In this document: piece by piece, positions 1 to 7,816 of the stretch
Position numbering within the stretch: position 1 is the stretch's first letter
How the letters are laid out: each line of letters begins with the position of its first letter
Assembly (NCBI GenBank): GCA_002393705.1
Contig: DGTH01000085.1
Location: 1,937-18,201 of the forward strand
Reading direction: 5' to 3'
Source of the DNA: Prevotella sp. UBA4341
GTDB lineage: Bacteria; Bacteroidota; Bacteroidia; Bacteroidales; Bacteroidaceae
Length of the DNA stretch: 16,265 nt
Made by a program: the position numbers and the translations under genes
Notes under the pieces: model-generated
Database searches by the model: none
The model's input: only the letters and a program-made list of their open reading frames with translations
What the model was told of the DNA's origin: nothing

Positions 1-233
1 TAGCGGCTCATGAACTTATCAACGCGGCCAGCCGTATCGACAAGCTTGCTCTTACCAGTGTAGAACGGGTGAGAGGTGTTAGAAATTTCGATTTTTACCA
101 CTGGGTAAGTCTCGCCTTCGAATTCTACGGTGTCATTCGTCTTTGCGGTAGAACGCGAGAGGAACATATCGCCGTTGGACATGTCCTTAAACACGACGGG
201 GCGATAGTTTTCTGGATGAATACCTTTTTTCAT
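1..233 (-). CDS. rpmE2: 50S ribosomal protein L31 type B (partial, 3' end off window)
   Basis: A protein of the large ribosomal subunit. The reverse strand from the ATG at 233 reads [19 protein letters not shown], then FEGETYPVV and the very conserved block [11 protein letters not shown], ending at DKFMSRY where the window stops. The [11 protein letters not shown] opening and SHPFYTG core are typical of L31. No CxxC zinc motif is present in the visible part, which fits the zinc-independent type B form. About 77 residues are visible of a usual 80-90, so only the C-terminal tail is missing. A well-formed promoter lies 50-80 bp upstream. Identification is firm; the B type is assigned from the sequence pattern. 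Confidence 0.95.
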   Translation of the reverse strand, partial: MKKGIHPENYRPVVFKDMSNGDMFLSRSTAKTNDTVEFEGETYPVVKIEISNTSHPFYTGKSKLVDTAGRVDKFMSR

Positions 234-283
234 TTTTACTTGTTCTATTTAATTGTTATTGTCTATTGCGCATAAAGCGGGTG

Positions 284-315
284 CAAAGGTACGAAAAAGT
301 AAGTGAAAAACCAAA
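284..315 (-). promoter_or_regulatory. Bacteroidota-type promoter of rpmE2
   Basis: On the minus strand TTTG (315-312) is followed after exactly 20 bp by TACCTTTG (291-284), matching the Bacteroidota -33/-7 consensus TTTG and TAnnTTTG. The predicted transcript starts near 277 and has a leader of about 45 nt before the L31 ATG. Confidence 0.75.
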
Positions 316-349
316 GAAAACGGGAACTTTTTTTCTTTTTCAAACAAAA

Positions 350-377
350 GTACCTTTGTGGCTCGCCACAAAGGTAC
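350..377 (-). terminator. Intrinsic terminator after the 417-776 gene
   Basis: A perfect 13-bp inverted repeat, GTACCTTTGTGGC and its complement, has a 2-nt loop. On the minus strand it is followed by TTTTGTTTG, a T-rich tail. It lies 40 bp past the stop of the small exported protein and just upstream of the rpmE2 promoter, so it probably insulates the two units. Both arms contain TACCTTFG-like -7 sequence (TACCTTTG), but neither has a TTTG about 20 bp upstream, so a promoter role is less likely. Confidence 0.7.
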
Positions 378-416
378 ACTCTCTATGTGAACAGATAAAC
401 TGAATGTTTCAGGTGC

Positions 417-776
417 TTATTTGTTCAGACCACGGTTGTTCATTGTTGAGTTCAGAACGCGAAGGTAAGTACGCATCTGGTTGCCGTCCAGCACGTAGCG
501 CAGCTCCTTGATGGCCTTGTGGGTTGCCTCTTTTACCAGTGCGCTGCGGTTGAGCTCGTCTGCCTCGCCGGCTTTCTTCATGTCCTTGCTGAAGGTATCC
601 ATGATGTCCTCCACCACGTACTGCTGACCTACGGTCAACTTCAGCGTCTCCGACAGCTTGTTCATGTTCACGTTCAGCTCGTAAGCGTTCGTTTCGTTAC
701 CCTGAATCGGCTCGTTAGCGGCCATTGCAGTTGTCATCGTCAGAGCTGCTACCATTGTCAAAATCATCTTTTTCAT
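417..776 (-). CDS. Small exported helical protein, Spy/CpxP-like pattern, unknown function
   Basis: A 119-residue protein I cannot assign to a named family. Residues 1-19 form a signal peptide (MKK, hydrophobic core, AMA cleavage site), so the product should be periplasmic or secreted. The mature part looks all-helical and contains LKLTVGQQYVVEDIM (about 45-59) and a later block ELRYVLDGNQMRTYLRVLN (about 91-109). The LT..Q and later L..Q..YL.L pattern recalls Spy/CpxP-type proteins (inference). The start at 776 is preferred over the upstream in-frame ATG at 812 because it gives a clean signal peptide. The gene has its own promoter and an unusually long leader. The same two blocks recur in the His/Gly-rich protein at 8944-9990. 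Confidence 0.8.
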   Translation of the reverse strand: MKKMILTMVAALTMTTAMAANEPIQGNETNAYELNVNMNKLSETLKLTVGQQYVVEDIMDTFSKDMKKAGEADELNRSALVKEATHKAIKELRYVLDGNQMRTYLRVLNSTMNNRGLNK

Positions 777-995
777 TTTTGTTACCCTTTCTTTTACTTT
801 ACTCAGTGCCATCTGCGTGGCACCTACTTTAATTAGTTAATGTTATCCTGCGTTTTAGCCCTTTTGGCTTACGCCGCTTTCCCTTTACCGGGAAAAGCTC
901 AAATATCCTTTTTTCTTTTTGACGATGCAAGGACAGTGCAAACCGAATGCAGAGAGCTCGCTCTTTGCTGAGGTGAAGCCTGTTCTCGCTCTTTC
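777..995 (-). promoter_or_regulatory. Long structured 5' leader of the 417-776 gene
   Basis: From the predicted transcription start near 995 to the ATG at 776 is about 220 nt. It can fold into two adjacent hairpins. At 876-898 the arms GCTTTTCCC and GGGAAAGC pair around GGTAAA with one bulge. At 850-874 GCGT/ACGC and AGCC/GGCT form a two-part stem. Possible roles are mRNA stabilisation or a cis-regulatory RNA; no known riboswitch is recognised. An ORF-like stretch at 829-1032 is not called because its start lies upstream of the predicted transcription start. Confidence 0.4.
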
Positions 996-1001
996 TGAGT
1001 G

Positions 1002-1033
1002 CAAAGGTACGGCGGATTTTTGGTTTACGCAAA
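1002..1033 (-). promoter_or_regulatory. Bacteroidota-type promoter of the 417-776 gene
   Basis: On the minus strand TTTG (1033-1030), 20 bp, then TACCTTTG (1009-1002): both elements and the spacing are as expected. The stretch 1034-1143 further upstream shows nothing I can name. Confidence 0.75.
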
Positions 1034-1143
1034 CTTTACGTAACTTTTGTGTGCGAAAACAGCCGTTTTGTTGACCCAAGTCAAAAAGTGCTCTTTCGCG
1101 CGCGTACCTTAATATATATACTTGACTGCCCCATGGAAATGAA

Positions 1144-1177
1144 CAAGGGCTGCAATTCCTTTCGGTTGCAGCCCTTG
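1144..1177 (-). terminator. Terminator-like hairpin after the TonB/OB-lipoprotein unit
   Basis: A perfect 12-bp stem, CAAGGGCTGCAA and its complement, has a 10-nt loop and begins 24 bp after the stop of the 1201-3036 gene. On the minus strand it is followed only by TTCATTTCC, a weak T tract. It is the likely 3' end of the three-gene minus-strand unit. Between it and the stop is a G-rich run on the plus strand (1183-1200). Confidence 0.6.
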
Positions 1178-1200
1178 CTGTAGGGGGGTAGGGTAGGGGG

Positions 1201-3036
1201 TTATTCTACTTTTAGAGTCTTGATTTCCCATGTGGCAGCCGTGGTGGTCGTACTGGTATAGCGGAATGCCACACGAACCGTTCCGGCAGGAAGCGTCACT
1301 TTGCTGGTCATGAAGTCCCAGCTACTGCCAGAGGGCCACTCGTTAGGTGAAACCTCTGTCCACTTGCCGGTGTCAATAGAACTGCTGACGTCGGAAGTGG
1401 AAACCATGATGTGCAGGTCTGTGCAGCCACTTGCTGCGAAACGCTGCGTATGCTCTATGGCCAACGTACCACCGTTAGGCATGGTTACCACGGGGCTGAT
1501 GAGCCAGCTGTCTGTTTCGTAACGGGTTCCGCTAACGTAGGCACTGGCCTTCATGCCGTATTGAGCGTCAGCCTTCCATACATAGTTGATGCCGCTGGCC
1601 AAAGGCTTCATGTCAACAATGGTCCAATCGGCCTGACCATAAAGGAAATTAATGTCTAACGCGCCCTGGCCGCTTGGTGTGGGTTCGTCGGTTCCCTGGC
1701 CGCTGCTGGGCTTGTTGCCAAACTCTGTAGAACCAATCTTTGCGTACTTGGTGTTCTTCAGGCCAGGTACGCGGAAGTAAGTAGCAATGTCGCCATAGAG
1801 CAACACCTCCTTCTTGTAGTTGCCAGGATTGTCCAGAAGGTTTATACCGGTGCGGACTGCACCTGAAGGTAGCTGGACGGGCATGCACTTGGCAGGGTCG
1901 TTCTCGTCAGCCGATGCTGCAATCAGAATGTTAGTAGCTGACGAAGAAGCGCCGTTGAAGTTGCAGCCAGACTCATATACCTGACCGTCAACCCAACCTA
2001 CGATGTAAGCCTTTACAAAGACACCGGCCTGCTCGGCCTTGGCAATAGCAGCAGGAACGTTGTAGGGATTAGCTTCGCTTCCTTCACCGTCACCGGTGGG
2101 AGTGGGAGTTACTTCACCGCTGCCGCCACCATCGGTAGCGCCGTTGATGGAAACGATGTAAGCGTCGTTCTGTGAGGTTTCGGGCGTATTGCCACGGAAG
2201 AGGACTACCTTACCGCAGATGACTACCTCGTCGCCCACCTTGACGTTCAGGGCTGAGTTGTCTGAATACTTCTGCTTGCCGAAATAGAGTCCGCGATAGA
2301 AGGTGAACTCGTTGCCCGCACCCTCGTCGGTGATGACGAAGGTGGCGTTGCCAAACTGTGTGCCGAACTTCTCGGTCACTGCCGAAATCTTACCCTTCAC
2401 ATAGACCTCGTTGGGTGAAGTAACGTCCTTGCCCAAAGAGTTCACGTAGGCCAGTACGGCTGCCACGTTGTACGGGTCGGTCTCAGTACCCGTGCCCTTG
2501 GCTTCGCCTGTGGGTTGGGGTGTGCTGTCTCCACCTTCTCCGTTCAGCGAGTACAGGTAGGCGCCGTTCTGTACGGTTTCGGGCGTGTTGCCACGGTAGT
2601 TGACCACCTTACCACAGATGACCACTTTGTCGCCTATTTTGATGTTGGTGGCTGAGGCGTTGCTATACTTCTTGTTGCCCAGGTAGAGGCCGCGATAGAA
2701 GGTAAACTTGTTGCTGCTGTTCTCGTCGTCGCTGATGACGAATGTGGCGTTGCCGAACTGCGTACCATACTCCTCGGTGACGGCTGTAATCGTACCGCTG
2801 ATATAGACGTCACTGGTCGATTCTACGTCAGAACCCAGATCCTGAACGTACTTGATGGCTGCTGCCACGTTAAACGGGCTTGCAGCTGTTCCGTCGCCAG
2901 AAGGCTCAATCACTTCGCCCGTGGGGTTCTGGCTGGGGTCTGTAGGCTGGTCAAACGGAGCGGGCACGTCTTCGCAACTGGTGAAGGTGAAGGCCGCCAA
3001 GGCCAGCGCCATCAATGAATATGCAATCTTTTTCAT
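1201..3036 (-). CDS. Surface lipoprotein with duplicated OB-fold domains and a C-terminal jelly-roll-like domain
   Basis: A 611-residue lipoprotein. The signal peptide ends in FTFTSC with the lipidated Cys at 21. Two near-identical domains follow (about 48-167 and 181-300), each with YNVAAxxxYVxxLG or a similar lead, then VYVKGKISAVTE, TQFGNATFVI, FTFYRGLY, VGDEVVICGKV and RGNTPET. This strand order resembles the YhcR-like OB folds of extracellular nucleases. A third, more divergent DUF6359-like domain covers about 316-445, and about 460-611 resembles the choice-of-anchor/MAM-like beta domain (WLISPVV, TVRVAFRY). Pro/Ser/Gly-rich linkers separate the domains. It is the last gene of the TonB receptor and DUF5689 unit, which suggests an outer-membrane-anchored ligand binder. 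Nucleic acid as ligand is an inference; carbohydrate is an alternative. Confidence 0.8.
   Translation of the reverse strand: MKKIAYSLMALALAAFTFTSCEDVPAPFDQPTDPSQNPTGEVIEPSGDGTAASPFNVAAAIKYVQDLGSDVESTSDVYISGTITAVTEEYGTQFGNATFVISDDENSSNKFTFYRGLYLGNKKYSNASATNIKIGDKVVICGKVVNYRGNTPETVQNGAYLYSLNGEGGDSTPQPTGEAKGTGTETDPYNVAAVLAYVNSLGKDVTSPNEVYVKGKISAVTEKFGTQFGNATFVITDEGAGNEFTFYRGLYFGKQKYSDNSALNVKVGDEVVICGKVVLFRGNTPETSQNDAYIVSINGATDGGGSGEVTPTPTGDGEGSEANPYNVPAAIAKAEQAGVFVKAYIVGWVDGQVYESGCNFNGASSSATNILIAASADENDPAKCMPVQLPSGAVRTGINLLDNPGNYKKEVLLYGDIATYFRVPGLKNTKYAKIGSTEFGNKPSSGQGTDEPTPSGQGALDINFLYGQADWTIVDMKPLASGINYVWKADAQYGMKASAYVSGTRYETDSWLISPVVTMPNGGTLAIEHTQRFAASGCTDLHIMVSTSDVSSSIDTGKWTEVSPNEWPSGSSWDFMTSKVTLPAGTVRVAFRYTSTTTTAATWEIKTLKVE
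2137..2895 (-). repeat. Intragenic tandem duplication of an OB-fold domain
   Basis: Codons for residues 48-167 and 181-300 of the lipoprotein encode two domains of about 120 residues that share most positions, including GTQFGNATFVI, FTFYRGLY and RGNTPET. The DNA is also clearly similar between copies, which points to a fairly recent duplication. Confidence 0.8.
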
Positions 3037-3055
3037 ATTGTGTTTTGGTTTTTAT

Positions 3056-3090
3056 AATTCTCAATTCTTAATTCTTAATTCTCAATTCGC
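3056..3090. repeat. Heptamer tract AATTCTY at the junction of two lipoprotein genes
   Basis: Units AATTCTC, AATTCTT, AATTCTT and AATTCTC, plus a degenerate AATTCGC, run with strict 7-bp period. The tract overlaps the stop of the 3082-3924 gene and fills half of the 45-bp spacer before the next start at 3036. Confidence 0.8.
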
Positions 3091-3924
3091 TTTCACGTCG
3101 CTCTCGGTGCGCAGCAGAATCTGCCACGTGCTGTTGAAGCGGGTAGCAATGCCCGTCACGTCGAGCTGTCCGGTAGGCATGACGGCATTGGCAAAGTCGG
3201 CATACGTACTGGTGCGCAGCACGAGTTTGCTTGAGCTGTAGCCCAGGAACGAGCGGTTGGCGCAGTTGGCCGTCAGCGTCACGCTGCCGTCGCTGGGAGC
3301 ATAGACAGCCTTGCCGTCAGCCTCCTTGATGGTTACGCCCTTCAGGGTAACAAGCTTTCCGCAGTCGCGCTCCAGGTCCAGTTGGCTCAGGTCGGTCACC
3401 TCCAGGGGGGCGACGTCTTTCTTGTCCAACAGCTTGTAGTGCTGCTGCCAGAGTGCACGCGACATGCGGCTTACGTACGACGAACCGCTCTTGCTGGTGT
3501 AGGGGGTGCCTATTTCGCCCTGCTGTCCGTAGCTGCCGATGTAGAGGTCTTTCAGTTCAACGAGGATTTCCTGTCCTACTGGTAGATAGCCGTACAGTCC
3601 TCCCTGTGCAATGCAGATGATGAAGGCTCCTGTCTCGTCCTGAATGGACACTTCGTTGTAGATGTTGCCCTCAATGTCGTTGCCCGTCACGACGCCCTTT
3701 ATCTGCGTGGGCTCCGTCACCTGGGTATAGCTGCCGTTGCTGATGACGTTGGCGTACTGAGTCTTCAGCTGCTCAATGCTGATGAGGTTCGACTCCGTTA
3801 TGGCCTGGTTGCCGTAGCGGGTCTTCGTATTGTCAGAGAGCGGGTTGTCCCATTCGCCCTTGTCCATGCACGATGCACACAGTGTGCAAATCATTGCCAA
3901 AAGAATATATTTTGCTTGTTTCAT
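3082..3924 (-). CDS. DUF5689-type lipoprotein (OB-fold-like)
   Basis: A 280-residue lipoprotein with lipobox LCASC (Cys19). The segment around 70-110 reads TQIKGVVTGND, then NEVSIQDETGAFIICI, followed by VGQEILVELKDLYIG. This is the usual DUF5689 pattern and looks like a small OB-type barrel. The second half repeats the style (GKLVTLKGVTI, GSVTLTANC, LDVTGIATRFNSTWQILL). DUF5689 proteins commonly accompany TonB-dependent receptors and secreted nucleases in Bacteroidota. Here the gene starts 15 bp after the receptor stop, so they are probably cotranscribed. It may capture a substrate at the cell surface for the receptor; the ligand is not visible from sequence. Confidence 0.8.
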   Translation of the reverse strand: MKQAKYILLAMICTLCASCMDKGEWDNPLSDNTKTRYGNQAITESNLISIEQLKTQYANVISNGSYTQVTEPTQIKGVVTGNDIEGNIYNEVSIQDETGAFIICIAQGGLYGYLPVGQEILVELKDLYIGSYGQQGEIGTPYTSKSGSSYVSRMSRALWQQHYKLLDKKDVAPLEVTDLSQLDLERDCGKLVTLKGVTIKEADGKAVYAPSDGSVTLTANCANRSFLGYSSSKLVLRTSTYADFANAVMPTGQLDVTGIATRFNSTWQILLRTESDVKAN

Positions 3925-3939
3925 TGTCGTAGTGTTTTT

Positions 3940-6492
3940 TTAGAATCTGTAAGCAATGTTCAGCATACCGTTGATACCGTAGGCGTAGTACTTCTTCGGG
4001 TTCAATGAGAATTTGTACGCGCGTACATTATTAAGAGTACCGTCATCCTTCACGGTGTAGTCGCTTCGGCTCTGTTCATAGCCGCCGGTTACCATCTTCT
4101 GGTTGTTCAGCAGGTTGGTCACCATGAGGTTGATGGAGATGGAGCGTCCGCGCTTCAGTCGGATGCTTTTGCCGATAGAGGCGTCGAGCATGAATCCGCC
4201 CTTACCCTTGGCCTGCTCAGGCACGATGAAGTTGCCGTCGTTATCCACGTTGCCCATGGTGGTCAGCGTGCTCTGGTAACGGTAGCTGGGCGAGTAGCCC
4301 AGGTAGATGCGGTCGTAGTAGTTGCCGTTCAGGTCGATGAACCATCCGCTCTGGTGGTAGCTCAGTCCGATGCTGTAGGCCGAGAGCGGCGTGCCTGCCT
4401 CGCGCATGTTCTTATTCATGACGATGTCGTCGTAGTAGATGCCCTTCGTCGAGTTCATGTAGCGCACGTTGGCATTGTTGGTGTTCTTGGCTTCGCTCCA
4501 TGTGCCGATGGCCTTCAGGTCGAGGAACGAGGTCAGCTTGAAGCGTGCTCCCAGCTCTACGCCGTAGTAGGCCTTCTTGATGTTGGTCATGCTGACGTAG
4601 GAGAAGGAGTTGATGTCGTCGAAGTAGAAGTTCTGCCACTCCGTGCCGTTGGTCACTTTGCTGTAGTATCCGCTGATGTTAGCCTTCAGCCAGGAGTTCT
4701 GGAAGTTGTAGCCCACCTCGGCGCTGAAGACGCGCTCGTTCTTCAGGTTCTTGACGAAGTCGTTGTTGATTTCCGGCGATACGAATGCTGCTTGTGCCTG
4801 AGGTGCGCGCCACTCGTAGCCCACGCCTAAGAGGATGGTGTTGCCGCCGCCCAGGTTGTAGTTCAGTCCGGCCTTGCCGCCACCGTCCAGGAAACGTGCC
4901 GTCTTGCCCTTGCCGTAGGAGTTCTCGGGAGCCAGACCGTTGCGCATCAGTCCTTCGCGTTTCATCTGTGTGCCGCTCAGCCGTCCTGCCACGAAGGTGT
5001 GCAGACGGCCCCGGCTGTAGGTGTAGGTAGCCCAGGCGGCCGCCTTATCCACGAAGATGTTGTAGTTGTAGCCGAACTTGTCGCCCTTGCGCACCACGGC
5101 GTTGGGGTTGTTCAGGTCGTACTGCACCTGGTCTTGCTCCATCGAGTAGTTGCCCAGGGCGTAGGTGTTGATGTTGTGATAGACCGTAGCTCCGAGCATG
5201 TCCTCCATCGTCTGGTAGTGCATGCCCTTGTTGGTGGCCAGGCTGAAGCCTGCGTTCAGGTTGCAGTATTTGCTGAGGCTGGTTTTCAGCGTCGATGCCA
5301 GCGTCAGGTTCAGGTTGTTGATGTGCTTGGCCTGAATGAAGTACATGGCGTCTGCTCCCTGAAGGCTGGCCTGCCGGTTAGCGTAGTACAGTCGGTCAAA
5401 GTCTATCTGGCGTGCCTTCTCGCTGCCCATCAGGTAGTCGCGGGCGGTGTAGAAGTCCTGGTATCCCTGCTCAGTGCGGTTCACGGCGTCCGTGGGGTCC
5501 CACACGTCAAAGTAGCTTGACGGCAGGTTCTTCCAGTAGTCAGGCTGCGGGTTGTCGGCGTTGTTGTAGTTCAGCTTCGTACCCTTATACATGCTGTACT
5601 TGCCGAAGAGCGTGGTGGTGAGCTTCATGTCCTGGTTAATCTTCCAGTCCCACGTCAGCAAGGCCGATGGTGAGAAGTCGGTCACTACGCGCGAGTTGCG
5701 TATCTTTCCGTCCTGATAGCCCCAGTAGGGGTTGTAGTAGTAGCTGTTGGCCAGCCAGTAGCTCTCGTCGGTGGCAGCGCCTTGTGTGGAGCGCTCGGTG
5801 GGGTTGCCCCACGTGACGAACGACAGGGCGTGGCGGTCGTTGAAGATTTTCTCCACTCCGAGGAAGTACGACAGGGCGTTATAGAACGTTCCCTTGACGT
5901 ACGACGTCTTCGGGCTTGCCCAGCGGTAGGTTACGCTGGCCGTCAAGGCCCATCCGTTCTCCATGAGTCCCGTGTTGTAGGTGTACATGCCGCGCAGCGT
6001 GTAGTTACGGTTGGCTCCGCTGATGGTGGCACGGTGGCCCGTTGCAAAGTGGCTGGGGCGGAAGTCGTAGTTGTTAGAACCGCCCAAGGCCGACATGGAG
6101 AAGTTGTTAGCCTCGAAGGGCAACGCGTGCTCTACGCCACGGGTCTGGTTGTTCAGACCGCCAACGAGCGAGTAGCGGAACTGCCCTGACTCCATGTCGT
6201 TCATCGGGGCACCGTTAATGTAAATCTCGTTGTACTTCTGGTTAAAAGCACGATACCTGAAGCGCACAGGGCTGAACAAGTAGCCTACCTGCGAGGCATA
6301 GATGTTGTTGTTCGAAGAGATGATGGTCACGTTCTGCGTCATGTCGTCATCCTCGCCCAGCTGAGCTTCGGTGAAAGTGAAGGTCTGTTCGTCCTGTAGT
6401 GCACCCTCAGTGGATAGCGTATCTACCTCCTGAGCCAGTGCTGCAGGCGCCATGCACAGCGTCATCACAACAAGTTTCAGCTTTTTCTTCAT
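3940..6492 (-). CDS. TonB-dependent outer-membrane receptor
   Basis: An 850-residue protein with a signal peptide ending ALA/QE (residue 20). A plug-like region follows (FRYRAFNQKYNEIYINGAPMND, EANNFSMSALGGSNNYDFR), then a long stretch of alternating aromatic and polar beta strands, ending in the classic barrel signature NIAYRF with terminal Phe. The N-terminal carboxypeptidase-like extension of SusC-type receptors is absent, leaving only a short acidic stretch before the plug. It is the first gene of a minus-strand unit with two lipoproteins and has a TATCTTTG -7 element 35 bp upstream. It should import a ligand supplied by those lipoproteins using TonB/ExbBD energy. The substrate is unknown; neighbouring genes suggest nucleic acid fragments or nucleotides. 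Confidence 0.9.
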   Translation of the reverse strand: MKKKLKLVVMTLCMAPAALAQEVDTLSTEGALQDEQTFTFTEAQLGEDDDMTQNVTIISSNNNIYASQVGYLFSPVRFRYRAFNQKYNEIYINGAPMNDMESGQFRYSLVGGLNNQTRGVEHALPFEANNFSMSALGGSNNYDFRPSHFATGHRATISGANRNYTLRGMYTYNTGLMENGWALTASVTYRWASPKTSYVKGTFYNALSYFLGVEKIFNDRHALSFVTWGNPTERSTQGAATDESYWLANSYYYNPYWGYQDGKIRNSRVVTDFSPSALLTWDWKINQDMKLTTTLFGKYSMYKGTKLNYNNADNPQPDYWKNLPSSYFDVWDPTDAVNRTEQGYQDFYTARDYLMGSEKARQIDFDRLYYANRQASLQGADAMYFIQAKHINNLNLTLASTLKTSLSKYCNLNAGFSLATNKGMHYQTMEDMLGATVYHNINTYALGNYSMEQDQVQYDLNNPNAVVRKGDKFGYNYNIFVDKAAAWATYTYSRGRLHTFVAGRLSGTQMKREGLMRNGLAPENSYGKGKTARFLDGGGKAGLNYNLGGGNTILLGVGYEWRAPQAQAAFVSPEINNDFVKNLKNERVFSAEVGYNFQNSWLKANISGYYSKVTNGTEWQNFYFDDINSFSYVSMTNIKKAYYGVELGARFKLTSFLDLKAIGTWSEAKNTNNANVRYMNSTKGIYYDDIVMNKNMREAGTPLSAYSIGLSYHQSGWFIDLNGNYYDRIYLGYSPSYRYQSTLTTMGNVDNDGNFIVPEQAKGKGGFMLDASIGKSIRLKRGRSISINLMVTNLLNNQKMVTGGYEQSRSDYTVKDDGTLNNVRAYKFSLNPKKYYAYGINGMLNIAYRF

Positions 6493-6526
6493 AGTTTATA
6501 ATTTGGTTTATTAATATATTTTGCTG

Positions 6527-6534
6527 CAAAGATA
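6527..6534 (-). promoter_or_regulatory. -7 element for the TonB receptor unit
   Basis: TATCTTTG on the minus strand fits TAnnTTTG and lies 35 bp upstream of the receptor ATG. No clear TTTG is found 19-21 bp further upstream, so an activator may be needed. Confidence 0.55.
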
Positions 6535-6578
6535 AAAAAAAATATTGAAATAAAGGCGAAGAATCAGAAATATTTTTG

Positions 6579-6586
6579 TAACTTTG
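6579..6586 (+). promoter_or_regulatory. -7 element for the nuclease gene
   Basis: TAACTTTG fits TAnnTTTG and lies 21 bp before the ATG at 6608. No good -33 TTTG is present. It is only 44 bp from the divergent -7 element of the receptor unit, so both promoters share the AT-rich stretch between them and could be co-regulated. Confidence 0.55.
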
Positions 6587-6607
6587 TCGCATAAAAACCG
6601 AAACTAT

Positions 6608-7684
6608 ATGAAAAAGCTTACCATCCTTACCCTGCTGACCCTCCTCTTAGGGGCGGTTTCAGTACAAGCCCAACAGAAGAATTACTCGGTCTATGCCGTT
6701 GGATTCTACAATCTTGAGAACCTTTTTGACACCTGTCACGACGAGGGGCACAACGACTACGAGTACCTGCCGCAAGGTGCCAACAAGTGGACGGGCATGA
6801 AGTACACCAACAAACTGCGCAACATGGCCCGAGTGCTCAGCGAGATGGGCACCGACGTGCTGCCCAAGTCCGTAGGCTGCGCCTTTATCGGCGTTTCCGA
6901 GGTCGAGAACGCCAAGTGTCTTACCGACCTCTGCGCCCAGGAGCCTCTGAAGGCCCGTGGCATGCAGTTCTGTCACATTGAGGGCCCGGACCAGCGCGGC
7001 GTCGATTGCGGCCTGCTCTATAACCCCAAGCTTTTCCAGGTGCGCAACGTCAAGCTTGTACCTTATGTATATGAGCTCCCTGAGGACAGCATGCGTGCCA
7101 CGCGTGGCTTCCTCACCGTCAGCGGCACCCTGGCCGACGAGCACGTGGCCGTCATCGTCTGTCACCTGCCCAGCCGTTTCTCCGGTTCCTACTACCGCGA
7201 GTTGGGCGGCCGCCAGATCCGGGCCGTCAAGGACTCGCTGCTGCGTGACGACCCCGAGGTTAAAATCTTCGTCATGGGCGACATGAACGACGACCCGCAA
7301 GACCGCTCCATGGCCGTCGAGCTGGGTGCCAAGCGCGAGGTCGATGACGTTGACGACGGTGACCTCTGGAATCCCTGGTGGAACGTCCTGGCCTCCGGCA
7401 CCGGCACGCTGCAGTACGGCGGGGCCTGGAACCTCTTCGACCAGATTATTCTCTCCTGGAACATGCTCGACGACGACGCTATGAAGGGTGGCAAGGTCAA
7501 TCTCAAGGAGCTTGACTGCGAGAAGCTCATGTACTGGAAGCACCAGGTGTTCCGCCGCGACTACCTCTTCCAGCAGGAGGGCCGCTACAAGGGCAACACC
7601 CTGCGCACCCATGCCGGTGGTCAGTGGCTCAACGGCTACAGCGACCACCTGCCCACCGTAGTCTATCTCATCAAGGAGAAGTAA
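6608..7684 (+). CDS. Exported endonuclease/exonuclease/phosphatase-family protein
   Basis: A 358-residue enzyme of the metal-dependent EEP fold, which hydrolyses phosphodiester or phosphomonoester bonds. Residues 1-21 are a signal peptide. Catalytic motifs appear in order: FYNLENLFD (33-41), GVSEVEN with metal-binding E98 (95-101), RGVDCGLLYN (130-139), CHLPSR with H186, GDMNDDP (D225, N227), NLFDQI (D278) and GYSDHLPTV with the D346/H347 pair. All active-site groups are intact, so the enzyme should be active outside the cytoplasm. The in-frame TTG at 6584 is rejected because it overlaps the -7 element. The gene is divergent from the receptor and OB-fold lipoproteins and is followed by udk. 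DNase/RNase activity is favoured by context, but a lipid or sugar phosphatase cannot be excluded. Confidence 0.88.
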   Translation: MKKLTILTLLTLLLGAVSVQAQQKNYSVYAVGFYNLENLFDTCHDEGHNDYEYLPQGANKWTGMKYTNKLRNMARVLSEMGTDVLPKSVGCAFIGVSEVENAKCLTDLCAQEPLKARGMQFCHIEGPDQRGVDCGLLYNPKLFQVRNVKLVPYVYELPEDSMRATRGFLTVSGTLADEHVAVIVCHLPSRFSGSYYRELGGRQIRAVKDSLLRDDPEVKIFVMGDMNDDPQDRSMAVELGAKREVDDVDDGDLWNPWWNVLASGTGTLQYGGAWNLFDQIILSWNMLDDDAMKGGKVNLKELDCEKLMYWKHQVFRRDYLFQQEGRYKGNTLRTHAGGQWLNGYSDHLPTVVYLIKEK

Positions 7685-7700
7685 TCAATCGAAAACTGGG

Positions 7701-7808
7701 AATCCGTAAATCGTAAATCCCCCCAAGAATAAATTGTAAATCGAAAATCCGTAATTCGTAAATCCCCCCAAGAATAAATTGTAAATCGAAAATCCGTAAA
7801 TCGTAAAT
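7701..7808. repeat. 45-bp tandem repeat with internal 7-bp periodicity between nuclease and udk
   Basis: A 45-bp unit is present about 2.4 times (starts at 7701, 7746 and 7791) with one mismatch in copy 2. Each unit contains CGTAAAT heptamers, a CCCCCC run and AAGAATAAATTG. The 7-bp rhythm is interrupted by extra bases. The tract fills most of the 132-bp spacer and ends 8 bp before the udk ATG. Confidence 0.85.
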
Positions 7809-7816
7809 ATAAAAGG

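Noticed and set aside
777..812. Upstream ATG at 812 as the start of the small exported protein
   Set aside because: It would put 12 charged residues before a normal signal peptide that begins at the ATG at 776.
829..1032. 67-residue basic ORF on the minus strand
   Set aside because: Its ATG lies in the -33 element of the promoter at 1002-1033, upstream of the predicted transcript start, and the protein has no recognisable domain.
6584..6607. In-frame TTG start for the EEP enzyme
   Set aside because: The TTG is inside the TAACTTTG promoter element; the ATG at 6608 starts a clean signal peptide.
6659..7648. 329-residue minus-strand ORF
   Set aside because: It is entirely antisense to the EEP gene, whose catalytic motifs are intact; its Val/Ala/Leu-rich composition is typical of an antisense shadow in GC-rich coding DNA.
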